DNA from: Uranotaenia lowii
Lineage: Eukaryota; Arthropoda; Insecta; Diptera; Culicidae
Assembly (NCBI RefSeq): GCF_029784155.1
Contig: NC_073693.1
Span: 333,028,009-333,092,008, forward strand
Length of the DNA: 64,000 bases
Direction of reading: 5' to 3'
This document shows, piece by piece, positions 34,790 to 47,600 of this stretch (position 1 is its first letter; every line of letters starts with the position of its first letter). A program made the position numbers and the translations under genes. The notes under the pieces are model-generated. The model made no database searches, was not told the origin of the DNA, and saw nothing but the letters and a program-made list of their open reading frames with translations.

Positions 34790-34822
34790 TACATAACTTA
34801 TCAGCAGTTTTTAAATTGTATT

Positions 34823-35043
34823 TTAAATTTTAATTCTTGGCTTTTAACGGTCTTAGATCTCAACTGAACAACTCTTGATTTGAAATACCCGACGTTTCGA
34901 CCATTTTTGTGGTCTTTCTCAAGGGAATTATCTGTCTATTCTCTTAAGAAAGACCACAAAAATGGTCGAGACGTTGGGTATTTAAAAAAGAAAGTTTTTT
35001 GATTGAGATCTAAGACCGTAAAAAGCCAAAAATTCAAATTTGA
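34823..35043. repeat. Inverted repeat with GACGTTTCGACCA arms
   Basis: Two arms of about 95-100 bases are inverse copies: CTTTTAACGGTCTTAGATCT near 34850 against AGATCTAAGACCGTAAAAAG near 35007. Each inner half contains GAAAGACCACAAAAATGGTC followed by GAAACGTC or GAGACGTT. See the finding on a possible hammerhead-like remnant. Confidence 0.8.
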
Positions 35044-35639
35044 AAACATCTTCCCGGTCAAAAAAATGAACCTTAATGGTATTTTATGATTCCAAAAAAC
35101 CTGTCATAAGTATTTTAATTAAATTTGTTCAAAAATATCCGATTTTGATGCATAAATAATAATTTTTACAACACATTTTGTTGGTCATCAATTTTGATCT
35201 AAGGATATAAGAATCATGTCTGAGATTGGCTATGATGCTTTCTCTTTGAACATCAATAAAGGCGCTGGCCACGTCCTAGTAGTCTAATGATAGATTTGAA
35301 AAAAGAGAAAGGAATGAAATGCATTCGATCAAGATACTAATGATATTAAAATAAAAACCAAATTGTAATATTAAACACTCCTGCTTTTACTTGTGAAACT
35401 CATAAGATGCAAAATAATTGTTGTACGATGGTTCTATCATGTCAAGCATTTAAATTAATATGCTATGTCTGAAAGAATCTGATGTGAACATTTGCACCAG
35501 ATTAATTATTTGGATACAATTGATAAATTTTTCCATCATTTACCCTTCACATTAATTTTTTTTTTCGTTATTCAAAAATAGGGTCCAATAATTATTTTTC
35601 ATTATATTGAACTTAAAGTTGCAAGATTGCTCGCTTTCA

Positions 35640-36010
35640 TCCGGGTTTGCTCGGATATTGAAAACAAAATTTGAAAACAGTTCGTCCCGGCCCAGTTGCC
35701 CAGATTTCACTGATAAAAGCCAGAATTTTGCCCGGATTTCTCCACTTTATTAATTTTTTTTTAATGTCTCCAAAAAGAAACTGTTAAAGCAAGTTTAATG
35801 AAAATAATCATTAAAGTTTTTATGGAAGTCTAAAATAAGATTTAAATCTATCGATGAGTTTTGATGCGAAAACACGTTAAATTCATTTTTTTGTTTAGTA
35901 ATTTCTGGGTTTAGACCAAATTTGCCTGGATATTGCCCGGATTTTTTGTTGTTGTCAACTTTAAAAACAATTATCCGGATTCTGTCAGGTTTTTCAATAA
36001 ATTGCCCGGA
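35640..36010. repeat. Dispersed CCGGGCAA-type repeat, copy 3
   Basis: Contains GCCCGGATTTC, TTTGCCCGGATTTCTCC and GGATATTGCCCGGATTTT. These are inverse-oriented relatives of the copies at 9.8 and 33.7 kb. Confidence 0.6.
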
Positions 36011-37642
36011 TTTGTTCAGCCTGAATACGTGCTGAAAAATTGCTGTTTTTTACATTTTTTTTGTGATTGAGTGACCTACTGAAAGGGCCTAATTAAGCCG
36101 TTAGGGGGCCCGAGGCAATTTTTCTATGGAGGCTCATTAATTTTATTTTTTATTTATTTTAAGATATATCTGTAATAAGTACTTGTGAACTAAAAAAAAA
36201 TCGGAGTTCAAATCTCAAATTAATGTGGAGAATAAATTAAAAAGCAAATGATTTCAGCAGTAAAAATTTAAAATCAGAATTAGAGAATCTTTATTGATAT
36301 TCCGAAAACACATTAAAAACTTGTTCTGATAACGATTCTAAATCTTCAATAATTGGACCATAAATTGATTTCAATATTTTTTTTTAAATCCAGTATTGAA
36401 GAGCAGAATCTTAGTAACGTTCGAAGGAAAGATTCAAATTACAAATTAAGACTAGAGAGTTTGAATAGTCGACAAAATTTAGAGAAAAAAAGAGTTTTTT
36501 TTCTTTCTTCGAAATCAACATTAGAATATGATGAATGAAAAATTCCAATATTAGCATTAAAATCCAATTCAGTTAAAGGATTAGATTGAAATAAAATAAA
36601 ACAGAATTCAACAATGAAGATTTTCAAATAAAAATCCATTGCCAGAGCTATGTTCAGTTTTCCAGATCCAGAGAAGAATTCAAAATCAATCTAGACATTT
36701 TTAAACTTAAATCAAAACTCACATTAGATAATGGATGAATGATTTGAATAAAGAGCATTTTTTGTTAATCCTTTTTTAAAAACGGTTCTAACTTCGAAAA
36801 AAAAAAATGAGCATTGTAATACAATCATAGATTGTGTCACTGAGGATACAAGTAGAACCATATTTCAAAACTTTGATATCGAATGTTGGCAGATATTAGT
36901 TTGAAAATTAAAGATTGTACTCGTTATTTGTTATCAAATTTTAAAAATCTGTGGATCAAGCTCCGCACTTTAATTTGAAAAAAAAAATAGGAATTAGGAT
37001 TATTGATAAATTGCACTTTCAAAGCTGTGAAATTTGGAATTTACCTAATACTAGTGAAATAATATATTCTTTCCAAAATCAATGAATTATTGCCCCATAA
37101 AAAATAAGATTTGTAAATATTTGTCAAAAATTTAAAGGTATGAAACGTTACATTTCCATTAGAGAACTTCAGAACCAAATGGGTAAAAGTGCAAAAATGG
37201 TCAATTTGTGACAGTCCATCGAACGAAAGTTACAACTTTCTAAAATTGTTTGAAAATCGGAAAAAAATACTTTGAAGCGCTTTTTCTCAAAAATACTTTT
37301 AATGTACGTATTACTCTTTGGCTCTACGGGCCTTATTTTTCACTAATGTGAATTAAATTGTTATCTCCAATGTATGTTTTCCCACTTAATATTTTAGAGC
37401 TTATGAAAATTTGTGAACGTTTTTTTAACAAGTTATGGAGGCATTTGAGAAAAATTATATTAAAAATTTATGTTAAACCATCGAGCCGTGAACCATATGC
37501 TGAGTTACAAATCCTTTTATAAATTATTTACTATTATTAATTATTAATTTATATTTTGAGGGCCCCCGTCCTAGTTGAAGATTTCAGAAATTAAAATCTT
37601 TCAATATAGTTTGCTTATTTTGATAACTGTTTAGAGCAAAAC
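36011..37642. other. AT-rich DNA possibly bounded by GGGGGCCC words
   Basis: A GGGGGCCCGAGGCAATTTT phrase near 36105 and GAGGGCCCCCGTCCTAG near 37559 are partly inverse. This hints at a decayed element about 1.45 kb long, but the match is too short to be sure. No gene is seen. Confidence 0.25.
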
Positions 37643-37885
37643 TTGCAATTTTTTACATCGTTATTTATATCATGTTTTTGACTAGACTGCAAGCTAGGGA
37701 TCACTCTTGCAGTTTTGAGACATTCTGGATAAACTCCTGTCCCTAAGATCTTGTCGGAGTATTTCGCAAAAACTTTGGTAAAATGTATAAGTTCTGTGAT
37801 TTTTCAAGTACCTACTGAGGACGAAATATTGCCTGAACAATTGCTTTAATTGTTTTACAAAGATTCGAAGTCAATTTTAGTGACC
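37643..37885 (-). pseudogene. Non-LTR reverse-transcriptase fragment, N-terminal (fingers) part
   Basis: The minus strand encodes about 50 uninterrupted codons containing ITELIHFTKVFAKY, then TGVYPECLKTARVIPSLQSS and QKHDINND. In Jockey- and other non-LTR clades this segment is conserved as a G-x-x-P-x-x-x-K-x-A-x-VIP-x-x-K block, followed by D-x-NNYRPIS. The usual VIP-lysine/serine pattern, the HDINN and the preceding leucine-rich helix all fit. A stop lies just upstream (TGA before KITEL) and the frame decays after NND, so this is a short relic. It differs in region from the remnant at 33.0-33.7 kb. Since both are on the minus strand in the expected order, they could derive from one old element, with later insertions between. 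Confidence 0.75.
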
Positions 37886-39379
37886 AGAACATGGAGTTAA
37901 AAACCCGGGTTATATGCGAGAAAGTGTTGAGAGGGGATTTTTATTGCAAAATCATACAAAACTATGCTTTCATGCCCTGATTGTAAAATTTGGTATCATT
38001 TTGCCCGAATGAAGGTGGAACAACGCCATAATTTGGGTCTCACTTGTTTTTGGGCCATAATTTGGGTCAAGTGTAGGCTGAAAGCTTAATGATACCTTGT
38101 TTATACAACGCACAGTAAATAAAAATAGTGTATAAACCGCGAACAGATTCAATATCTTCCCTCCCACGATAACCAAAAATATGAAAAAAAAAAAAAATAG
38201 ATCTTTCCGTTATTGAAAATGTCCGGAGAATCTATTGGGTATAGTTACAGACGCCACACGAAATTAAGAACGAAGATATAGGGCCTGTTCAACCCGTAAT
38301 CCTTCTATATTTTGTAAAAAAAAAACCAGAAAAACACTAATTCGGACTCGAAATTTTTGAAAAAAATATAGACCGATCTTGTTTGATTTTTTTTAAATCA
38401 ATTTAAGGCTGTTTGAGCCACCGCACGCATCGGATTATAAAGTTGTGGCTTTTCTAACCTTAGCACATTTTTTGTAATATTAAAAAAAAAGCATGTCCAG
38501 ACTTGAATATTTTTAAACCTAATGATAAGTCTCTGGTTTGTTTTTTTTTTTTTTTTTTGGGGAGAAATCAAAAGGAAGCTATTTAAGCCCTTTTATGAAC
38601 ATGAAAGGATAAAATTTATGAAACCTATATGATGCCTTTTTCAGATTTCAGTTCGATCAATCTTTGACTTTTTCATAAATGTATTTTTTATCTCAGAAAT
38701 CAGCATATGGAACACATAATCATGATATCATTTTCATCTCACTATTATTATTAAAAATAAATAAATCATGGTGATGCTTTTTTGGTTATTTTGAAAAAAA
38801 AAACGAAACCAAATAGTTCTTCCATTAAGCTCTTACTCAATGCCTCATTTAGGCATCGTTTCGGCATCGCCTTTCGCCAATTTGATGATCAAAAAAACCT
38901 AATTTAGCCTTCGGAAAAAATGTGACACCTATGATGCTATCATTTTGATATTGAATAATTGTGGAATAATTGTTAAATGTTAAACAAATTTCGTGTTAAA
39001 TTCTCAATAAAAAATCGATTTAGTCTTGGCCCTTTCGAGTATAAAATTCATACTTTCTATACTTTTGAATCATATTTATTACACAAAATATTTTCAAAGT
39101 GGTCCTCTAACATTTCCTGTTACAAAGTTCTACTTTTTACAAAATATGACTTATCAGTGTACCTTTCATCTATTAGCCAAAGAAGAAGTTGCAAAATTTC
39201 AATGCCGCTGGTCACGTACTCTATGCCAAAAATGCGCTGAAACATTATACCAAAGATGGCATGGTTAGAAAACTCCTTGCAAAACCACTGGCATAAAGAA
39301 TTGAACTCCCAAGAAAAATTATGATCGAGATTTTCATCCTATAATATTATTCATCTCAGAAACAAGATAAAAATTGCCA
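37886..39379. other. AT-rich DNA, nothing recognised
   Basis: Contains a poly-T run near 38540-38560 and two overlapping frames around 38977-39268 without recognisable domains. No gene is supported. Confidence 0.45.
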
Positions 39380-39462
39380 TCGGGTAGTGGGAATCGAACT
39401 GAATATAACTTTTACCTTCATTTAGACAATCTGACGGCTTCACCACTGTACTACCTGAAACG
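39380..39462 (-). mobile_element. tRNA-like stretch, probable SINE head or tRNA pseudogene
   Basis: On the minus strand an A-box-like GGTAGTACAGTGGTGAAGCC is followed about 40 bases later by a B-box-like AGTTCGATTCCCACTACCC. Spacing and sequence fit an RNA polymerase III internal promoter. The arms do not form a clear cloverleaf by eye. I favour a SINE-derived or decayed tRNA sequence. Confidence 0.5.
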
Positions 39463-40589
39463 GTAATTTCGGGTTCAAGTCATTAAGCCATTGTATCTTT
39501 TTTTGAGGAATTTGTGATATTTACGGCTTATGTTCTTTCTTTCTTCGATACCTCATGTTTCTAAGACTTCCCATCACTTTTGTAAATGTAATCATTTTCA
39601 GGTACAAAGATGTACCAAGACGACTTGAAAACATAAGATTTGATTGTTTCCCTGTTGCATCGAAAGGTCCGTAGCTTTTTCAAACTATTTCCTATTAAAG
39701 CAACATTCAGACTTCACAATCAAGAACCACAGAATATTAAGTCTTTAAACGTTAAGGTGACGGTGTACCGTTTGGAGGATTGCTAAAAAAGGAGTTTATT
39801 TTTGGAATTGAAACGGTCAGGGATGGAACTTAACAAAACAAGTCGAAGCCAAGGAAATCATATCTTGACCCAACTCTACGGATCTCTCAAAACCAAAACC
39901 CTCGAAAGCCCCTTCTCAAAGGACGCCTCTGATGTGACGGATCGCCCAAATCACGAGCCACATCGATAGATGTAGGTGGGTGGAAGTCCTTTAGTCAGCA
40001 GTCAGGTGGATGGAAGTCGAAATTAATTAGGGATTTTTGGAAAATGAACACACAAGTTTTTGCTGCGCTGCATCATTCCAAGAGAGCGATAGAGCGAGAG
40101 CTAAAACAGCATTTACATAAGCAATATTTGTTTTTCATTACGATTTGTATTTTTTTTCCTGCCATAGTGGAAGTACTGTCCAGTCATTTGATTGTTTGGA
40201 AGTTTATTTTAATTTTGTTCTGACAGTTCAATTAGTGGGATGAATAGAGAGATTTACCTATTTTTGTTTTAATTTTTTTTTTTTTTGTTGTTGTTGAAGA
40301 TGACGAACGAAAAATTTTATGAAATAAAAATCAGAGATAAAATTTCAAATTTAATTTTCCTGGAAATTCTGTTTAATATCTTAAAAAAAAACCTCATTTA
40401 ATTTCATCAAATTAGCTCATTCCTCGGAATTAATAAAATAAAAATGAAATTCAAATAAAGTGCTAAACAAATACGCAACACGCACCGGCTAAAGAATGCA
40501 ATATAATTAATTTCCATGAACAGAAAATAAAAACATCATTATCCAAGATCCGAGCAGAAATCACAATAATCAACAACACGCAGCTCCGC
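39463..40589. other. AT-rich DNA, nothing recognised
   Basis: Contains a poly-T run followed by GTTGTTGTTG near 40269-40298. No gene is seen. Confidence 0.45.
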
Positions 40590-41420
40590 AACAAAAGAAA
40601 ACCTAGGGAAGGAATCTGGCAAATCCCTCAGAAATAAAGCCTCCGGAATGTGCTAGGAAAGGCCGTATGTTGAAACTGTGCCCGAGAAGGAAATGATAGG
40701 ATAAAGAATTTCATTTCCTGATCCAAGCTCGGTCGACTAATTTTCTGAAGAACAGGAAAAAAAAAGTCAAACATTAGGGAAGCCACTTAGAAAGATATTG
40801 CGGAAAGCCTTCTCAAAGGCGCAATCTTTATTTCCGTTTAACGAAAGTATTTTCCAACAAATTTTTAAATTGACCAGATGAATAGATATAACATAAATCA
40901 ACTAATTTAAATCTAACCTCATTTTGGGTAGAAAGCTTTCCGAATCCCAACGCTTCGAAGAAGCAGTTAATAAAAGACAATCCAGGAGAAAATGAAAATA
41001 CCGCCATTATTGCCTGGTAATCGAGAGGGATGGATATCCCGGGTAAGCTGCCATGTTCTTGCGTAAACAGATTTGTCTTCTTTTCCTACCAAGCATTTTT
41101 TTTTATTTCTTTCCTGCGAATTCCATCGCAGTAAGGTTTCATCTTCGCCATGAGGTGGAAAATCTCTGGAAAAACAACAATTCCTTGCAAAGCATCCCGG
41201 GCCAGGCCAGGGTCTGGGAAAAATGCCCGGCGCATTAGAGAAGCTTCAGCGAAATTAAACACATTACGCTGTGGAAGCTTCGCTTTTTCATCGTCTTCGC
41301 CGACGATCACATTACTTAGAATGTTAGAAGAGGAGCGAGTGAACTGTAAACATGACACTTGAGCCATTCGTCAGGATCACGATGTGGAAATTGGCAAGGG
41401 GAATAGAAGTGAAGAGACTC
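40590..41420. other. GC-richer unique island
   Basis: Unique DNA with frames on both strands (41053-41238 and 41150-41362 plus; 41086-41367 minus) that overlap each other and show no known motif. It lies next to the large satellite. It may be conserved non-coding sequence. Confidence 0.3.
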
Positions 41421-41664
41421 ACTTTACTTTATTGGAGAGTGAAAATTTGTCAATTAAGATTCGTTGAATAGCAGAGAAAGATGACAAGGCAAACAGTAAA
41501 TTTTAGGATGAGAAAAATTCCAAATGAAATTTGAAAATCGAAAACTGTTTCTTAAATTTATTGAAATAATTTAAACTTTATAAAAATTCAACGCAAGCGA
41601 ACATGAATTTCGGTAGGTACGTAAACACTTAAACAATATTCTTCAATAATTTCAAACTTAGGCC

Positions 41665-44600
41665 TGTTTTGTCATTTTTCTCATTTTTGAGTCATTTTTG
41701 TGTCATTTTTGTGTCATTTTTGTGTCATTTTTGTGACATTTTTGTGTCATTTTTGTGTGTTTTTTGTGTCATTTTTGTGCCATTTTTGTGTCATTTTTGT
41801 GTCATTTAAGTGTCATTTTTGTTTTATTTTTGTGTAATTTTTGTGTTATTTTTGTGTTTAATTTTTGTGTAATTTTTGTGTAATTTTTGTGTAATTTTTG
41901 TGTAATTTTTGTGTAATTTTTGTGTAATTTTTGTGTAATTTTTGTGTAATTTTTGTGTAATTTTTGTGTAATTTTTGTGTAATTTTTGTGTTATTTTTGT
42001 GTAATTTTTGTGTCATTTATGTGATATTTATGTGTAATTTTGGTGTAATTTTTGTGTAATTTTTGTGTAATTTTTGTGTAATTTTTGTGTAATTTTTGTG
42101 TAATTTTTGTTTAATTTTTGTGTGATTTTTGTGTAATTTTTGTGTAATTTTTGTGTAATTTTTGTGTAATTTTTATGCAATTTTTATGCAATTTTTGTGT
42201 AATTTTTGTCATTTTTGTCATTTTTGTCATATTTGTCATTTTTGTCATTTTTATCATTTTTGTCATTTTTGTCATTTTTGTCATTTTTGTCATTTTTGTC
42301 ATTATTGTCATTTTTGTCATTTTTGTCATTATTGTCATTTTTGTCATTTTTGCCATTTTTGTCATTTTTGTCATTTTTGTCATTTTTGTCATTTTTGTCA
42401 TTTTTGTCATTTTTGTCATTTTTGTCATTTTTGTCATTTTTGTCATTTTTGTCATTTTTGTCATTTTTGTCATTTTTGTCATTTTTGTCATTTTTGTCAT
42501 TTTTGTCATTTTTGTCATTTTTGTCATTTTTGTCATTTTTGTCATTTTTGTCATTTTTGTCATTTTTGTCATTTTTGTCATTTTTGTCATTTTTGTCATT
42601 TTTGTCATTTTTGTCATTTTTGTCATTTTTGTCATTTTTGTCATTTTTGTCATTTTTGTCATTTTTGTCATTTTTGTCATTTTTGTCATTTTTGTCATTT
42701 TTGTCATTTTTGTCATTTTTGTCATTTTTGTCATTTTTGTCATTTTTGTCATTTTTGTCATTTTTGTCATTTTTGTCATTTTTGTCATTTTTGTCATTTT
42801 TGTCATTTTTGTCATTTTTGTCATTTTTGTCATTTTTGTCATTTTTGTCATTTTTGTCATTTTTGTCATTTTTGTCATTTTTGTCATTTTTGTCATTTTT
42901 GTCATTTTTGTCATTTTTGTCATTTTTGTCATTTTTGTCATTTTTGTCATTTTTGTCATTTTTGTCATTTTTGTCATTTTTGTCATTTTTGTCATTTTTG
43001 TCATTTTTGTCATTTTTGTCATTTTCGTCATTTTCGTCATTTTTGTCATTTTTGTCATTTTTGCGTCATTTTTGTGTCATTTTTGTGTCATTTTTGTGTC
43101 ATTTTTGTGTCATTTTTGTGTCATTTTTGTGTCATTTTTGTGTCATTTTTGTGTCATTTTTGTGTCATTTTTGTGTTATTTTTGTCATTTTTGTTAATTT
43201 TGTCATTTTTGTCATTTTTGTGTCATTTTTGTGTCATTTTTGTGTCATTTTTGTCATTTTTGTCAATTTTGTCATTTTTGTCATTTTTGTGTCATTTTTG
43301 TGTCAATTTTGTCATTTTTGTCATTTTTGTGTCATTTTTGTGTCATTTTTGTCATTTTTGTCATTTTTGTCATTTTTGTCATTTTTGTCATTTTTGTCAT
43401 TTTTGTCATTTTTGTCATTTTTGTCATTTTTGTCATTTTTGTCATTTTTGTCATTTTTGTCATTTTTGTCATTTTTGTCATTTTTGTCATTTTTGTCATT
43501 TTTGTCATTTTTGTCATTTTTGTCATTTTTGTCATTTTTGTCATTTTTGTCATTTTTGTCATTTTTGTCATTTTTGTCATTTTTGTCATTTTTGTCATTT
43601 TTGTCATTTTTGTCATTTTTGTCATTTTTGTCATTTTTGTCATTTTTGTAATTTTTGTCATTTTTGTCATTTTTGTCATTTTTGTCATTTTTGTCATTTT
43701 TGTCATTTTTGTCATTTTTGTCATTTTTGTCATTTTTGTCATTTTTGTCATTTTTGTCATTTTTGTCATTTTTGTCATTTTTGTCATTTTTGTCATTTTT
43801 GTCATTTTTGTCATTTTTGTCATTTTTGTCATTTTTGTCATTTTTGTCATTTTTGTCATTTTTGTCATTTTTGTCATTTTTGTCATTTTTGTCATTTTTG
43901 TCATTTTTGTCATTTTTGTCATTTTTGTCATTTTTGTCATTTTTGTCATTTTTGTCATTTTTGTCATTTTTGTCATTTTTGTCATTTTTGTCATTTTTGT
44001 CATTTTTGTCATTTTTGTCATTTTTGTCATTTTTGTCATTTTTGACATTTTTGTCATTGTTGTCATTTTTGTCATTTTTGTAATTTTGTCATTTGTGTAA
44101 TTTTTGTAATTTTTGTAATTTTTGTAATTTTTGTAATTTTTGTAATTTTTGTCATTTTTGTCATTTTTGTCATTTTTGTAATTTTTGTAATTTTTGTCAT
44201 TTTTGTCATTTTTGTCATTTTTGTCATTTTTGTCATTTTTGTCATTTTTGTCATTTTTGTCATTTTTGTCATTTTTGTCATTTTTGTCATTATTGTCATT
44301 TTTGTCATTTTTGTCATTTTTGTCATTTTTGTCATTTTTGTCATTTTTGTCATTTTCGTCATTTTTGTCATTTTTGTCATTTTTGTCATTTTTGTCATTT
44401 TTGTCATTTTTGTCATTTTTGTCATTTTTGTCATTTTTGTCATTTTTGTCATTTTTGTCATTTTTGTCATTTTTGTCATTTTTGTCATTTTTGTCATTTT
44501 TGTCATTTTTGTCATTTTTGTCATTTTTGTCATTTTTGTCATTTTTGTCATTTTTGTCATTTTTGTCATTTTTGTCATTTTTGTCATTTTTGTCATTTTT

Positions 44601-47600
44601 GTCATTTTTGTCATTTTTGTCATTTTTGTCATTTTTGTCATTTTTGTCATTTTTGTCATTTTTGTCATTTTTGTCATTTTTGTCATTTTTGTCATTTTTG
44701 TCATTTTTGTCATTTTTGTCATTTTTGTCATTTTTGTCATTTTTGTCATTTTTGTCATTTTTGTCATTTTTGTCATTTTTGTCATTTTTGTCATTTTTGT
44801 CATTTTTGTCATTTTTGTCATTTTTGTCATTTTTGTCATTTTTGTCATTTTTGTCATTTTTGTCATTTTTGTCATTTTTGTCATTTTTGTCATTTTTGTC
44901 ATTTTTGTCATTTTTGTCATTTTTGTCATTTTTGTCATTTTTGTCATTTTTGTCATTTTTGTCATTTTTGTCATTTTTGTCATTTTTGTCATTTTTGTCA
45001 TTTTTGTCATTTTTGTCATTTTTGTCATTTTTGTCATTTTTGTCATTTTTGTCATTTTTGTCATTTTTGTCATTTTTGTCATTTTTGTCATTTTTGTCAT
45101 TTTTGTCATTTTTGTCATTTTTGTCATTTTTGTCATTTTTGTCATTTTTGTCATTTTTTGTCATTTTTGTCATTTTTGTCATTTTTGTCATTTTTGTCAT
45201 TTTTGTCATTTTTGTCATTTTTGTCATTTTTGTCATTTTTGTCATTTTTGTCATTTTTGTCATTTTTGTCATTTTTGTCATTTTTGTCATTTTTGTCATT
45301 TTTGTCATTTTTGTCATTTTTGTCATTTTTGTCATTTTTGTCATTTTTGTCATTTTTGTCATTTTTGTCATTTTTGTCATTTTTGTCATTTTTGTCATTT
45401 TTGTCATTTTTGTCATTTTTGTCATTTTTGTCATTTTTGTCATTTTTGTCATTTTTGTCATTTTTGTCATTTTTGTCATTTTTGTCATTTTTGTCATTTT
45501 TGTCATTTTTGTCATTTTTGTCATTTTTGTCATTTTTGTCATTTTTGTCATTTTTGTCATTTTTGTCATTTTTGTCATTTTTGTCATTTTTGTCATTTTT
45601 GTCATTTTTGTCATTTTTGTCATTTTTGTCATTTTTGTCATTTTTGTCATTTTTGTCATTTTTGTCATTTTTGTCATTTTTGTCATTTTTGTCATTTTTG
45701 TCATTTTTGTCATTTTTGTCATTTTTGTCATTTTTGTCATTTTTGTCATTTTTGTCATTTTTGTCATTTTTGTCATTTTTGTCATTTTTGTCATTTTTGT
45801 CATTTTTGTCATTTTTGTCATTTTTGTCATTTTTGTCATTTTTGTCATTTTTGTCATTTTTGTCATTTTTGTCATTTTTGTCATTTTTGTCATTTTTGTC
45901 ATTTTTGTCATTTTTGTCATTTTTGTCATTTTTGTCATTTTTGTCATTTTTGTCATTTTTGTCATTTTTGTCATTTTTGTCATTTTTGTCATTTTTGTCA
46001 TTTTTGTCATTTTTGTCATTTTTGTCATTTTTGTCATTTTTGTCATTTTTGTCATTTTTGTCATTTTTGTCATTTTTGTCATTTTTGTCATTTTTGTCAT
46101 TTTTGTCATTTTTGTCATTTTTGTCATTTTTGTCATTTTTGTCATTTTTGTCATTTTTTCATTTTTGTCATTTTTGTCATTTTTGTCATTTTTGTCATTT
46201 TTGTCATTTTTGTCATTTTTGTCATTTTTGTCATTTTTGTCATTTTTGTCATTTTTGTCATTTTTGTCATTTTTGTCATTTTTGTCATTTTTGTCATTTT
46301 TGTCATTTTTGTCATTTTTGTCATTTTTGTCATTTTTGTCATTTTTGTCATTTTTGTCATTTTTGTCATTTTTGTCATTTTTGTCATTTTTGTCATTTTT
46401 GTCATTTTTGTCATTTTTGTCATTTTTGTCATTTTTGTCATTTTTGTCATTTTTGTCATTTTTGTCATTTTTGTCATTTTTGTCATTTTTGTCATTTTTG
46501 TCATTTTTGTCATTTTTGTCATTTTTGTCATTTTTGTCATTTTTGTCATTTTTGTCATTTTTGTCATTTTTGTCATTTTTGTCATTTTTGTCATTTTTGT
46601 CATTTTTGTCATTTTTGTCATTTTTGTCATTTTTGTCATTTTTGTCATTTTTGTCATTTTTGTCATTTTTGTCATTTTTGTCATTTTTGTCATTTTTGTC
46701 ATTTTTGTCATTTTTGTCATTTTTGTCATTTTTGTCATTTTTGTCATTTTTGTCATTTTTGTCATTTTTGTCATTTTTGTCATTTTTGTCATTTTGTCAT
46801 TTTTGTCATTTTTGTCATTTTTGTCATTTTTGTCATTTTTGTCATTTTTGTCATTTTTGTCATTTTTGTCATTTTTGTCATTTTTGTCATTTTTGTCATT
46901 TTTGTCATTTTTGTCATTTTTGTCATTTTTGTCATTTTTGTCATTTTTGTCATTTTTGTCATTTTTGTCATTTTTGTCATTTTTGTCATTTTTGTCATTT
47001 TTGTCATTTTTGTCATTTTTGTCATTTTTGTCATTTTTGTCATTTTTGTCATTTTTGTCATTTTTGTCATTTTTGTCATTTTTGTCATTTTTGTCATTTT
47101 TGTCATTTTTGTCATTTTTGTCATTTTTGTCATTTTTGTCATTTTTGTCATTTTTGTCATTTTTGTCATTTTTGTCATTTTTTGTCATTTTTGTCATTTT
47201 TGTCATTTTTGTCATTTTTGTTATTTTTGTCATTTTTGTCATTTTTGTCATTTTTGTCATTTTTGTCATTTTTGTCATTTTTGCCATTTTTGTCATTTTT
47301 GTCATTTTTGTCATTTTTGTCATTTTTGTCATTTTTGTCATTTTTGTCATTTTTGTCATTTTTGTCATTTTTGTCATTTTTGTCATTTTTGTCATTTTTG
47401 TCATTTTTGTCATTTTTGTCATTTTTGTCATTTTTGTCATTTTTGTCATTTTTGTCATTTTTGTCATTTTTGTCATTTTTGTCATTTTTGTCATTTTTGT
47501 CATTTTTGTCATTTTTGTCATTTTTGTCATTTTTGTCATTTTTGTCATTTTTGTCATTTTTGTCATTTTTGACATTTTTGTCATTTTTGTCATTTTTGTC

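Noticed and set aside
35200..35300. Additional reverse-transcriptase fragment on the minus strand
   Set aside because: A short AFIDVQRESIIANL-like translation was noticed, but the match to any conserved block is too weak to support.
36105..37575. Element bounded by GGGGGCCC words
   Set aside because: Only a few bases match in inverse orientation and no target duplication is visible.
43332..47572. Very long open reading frames on both strands
   Set aside because: They consist solely of the 9-bp satellite read in frame; period divisible by three and no stop codon explain their length.
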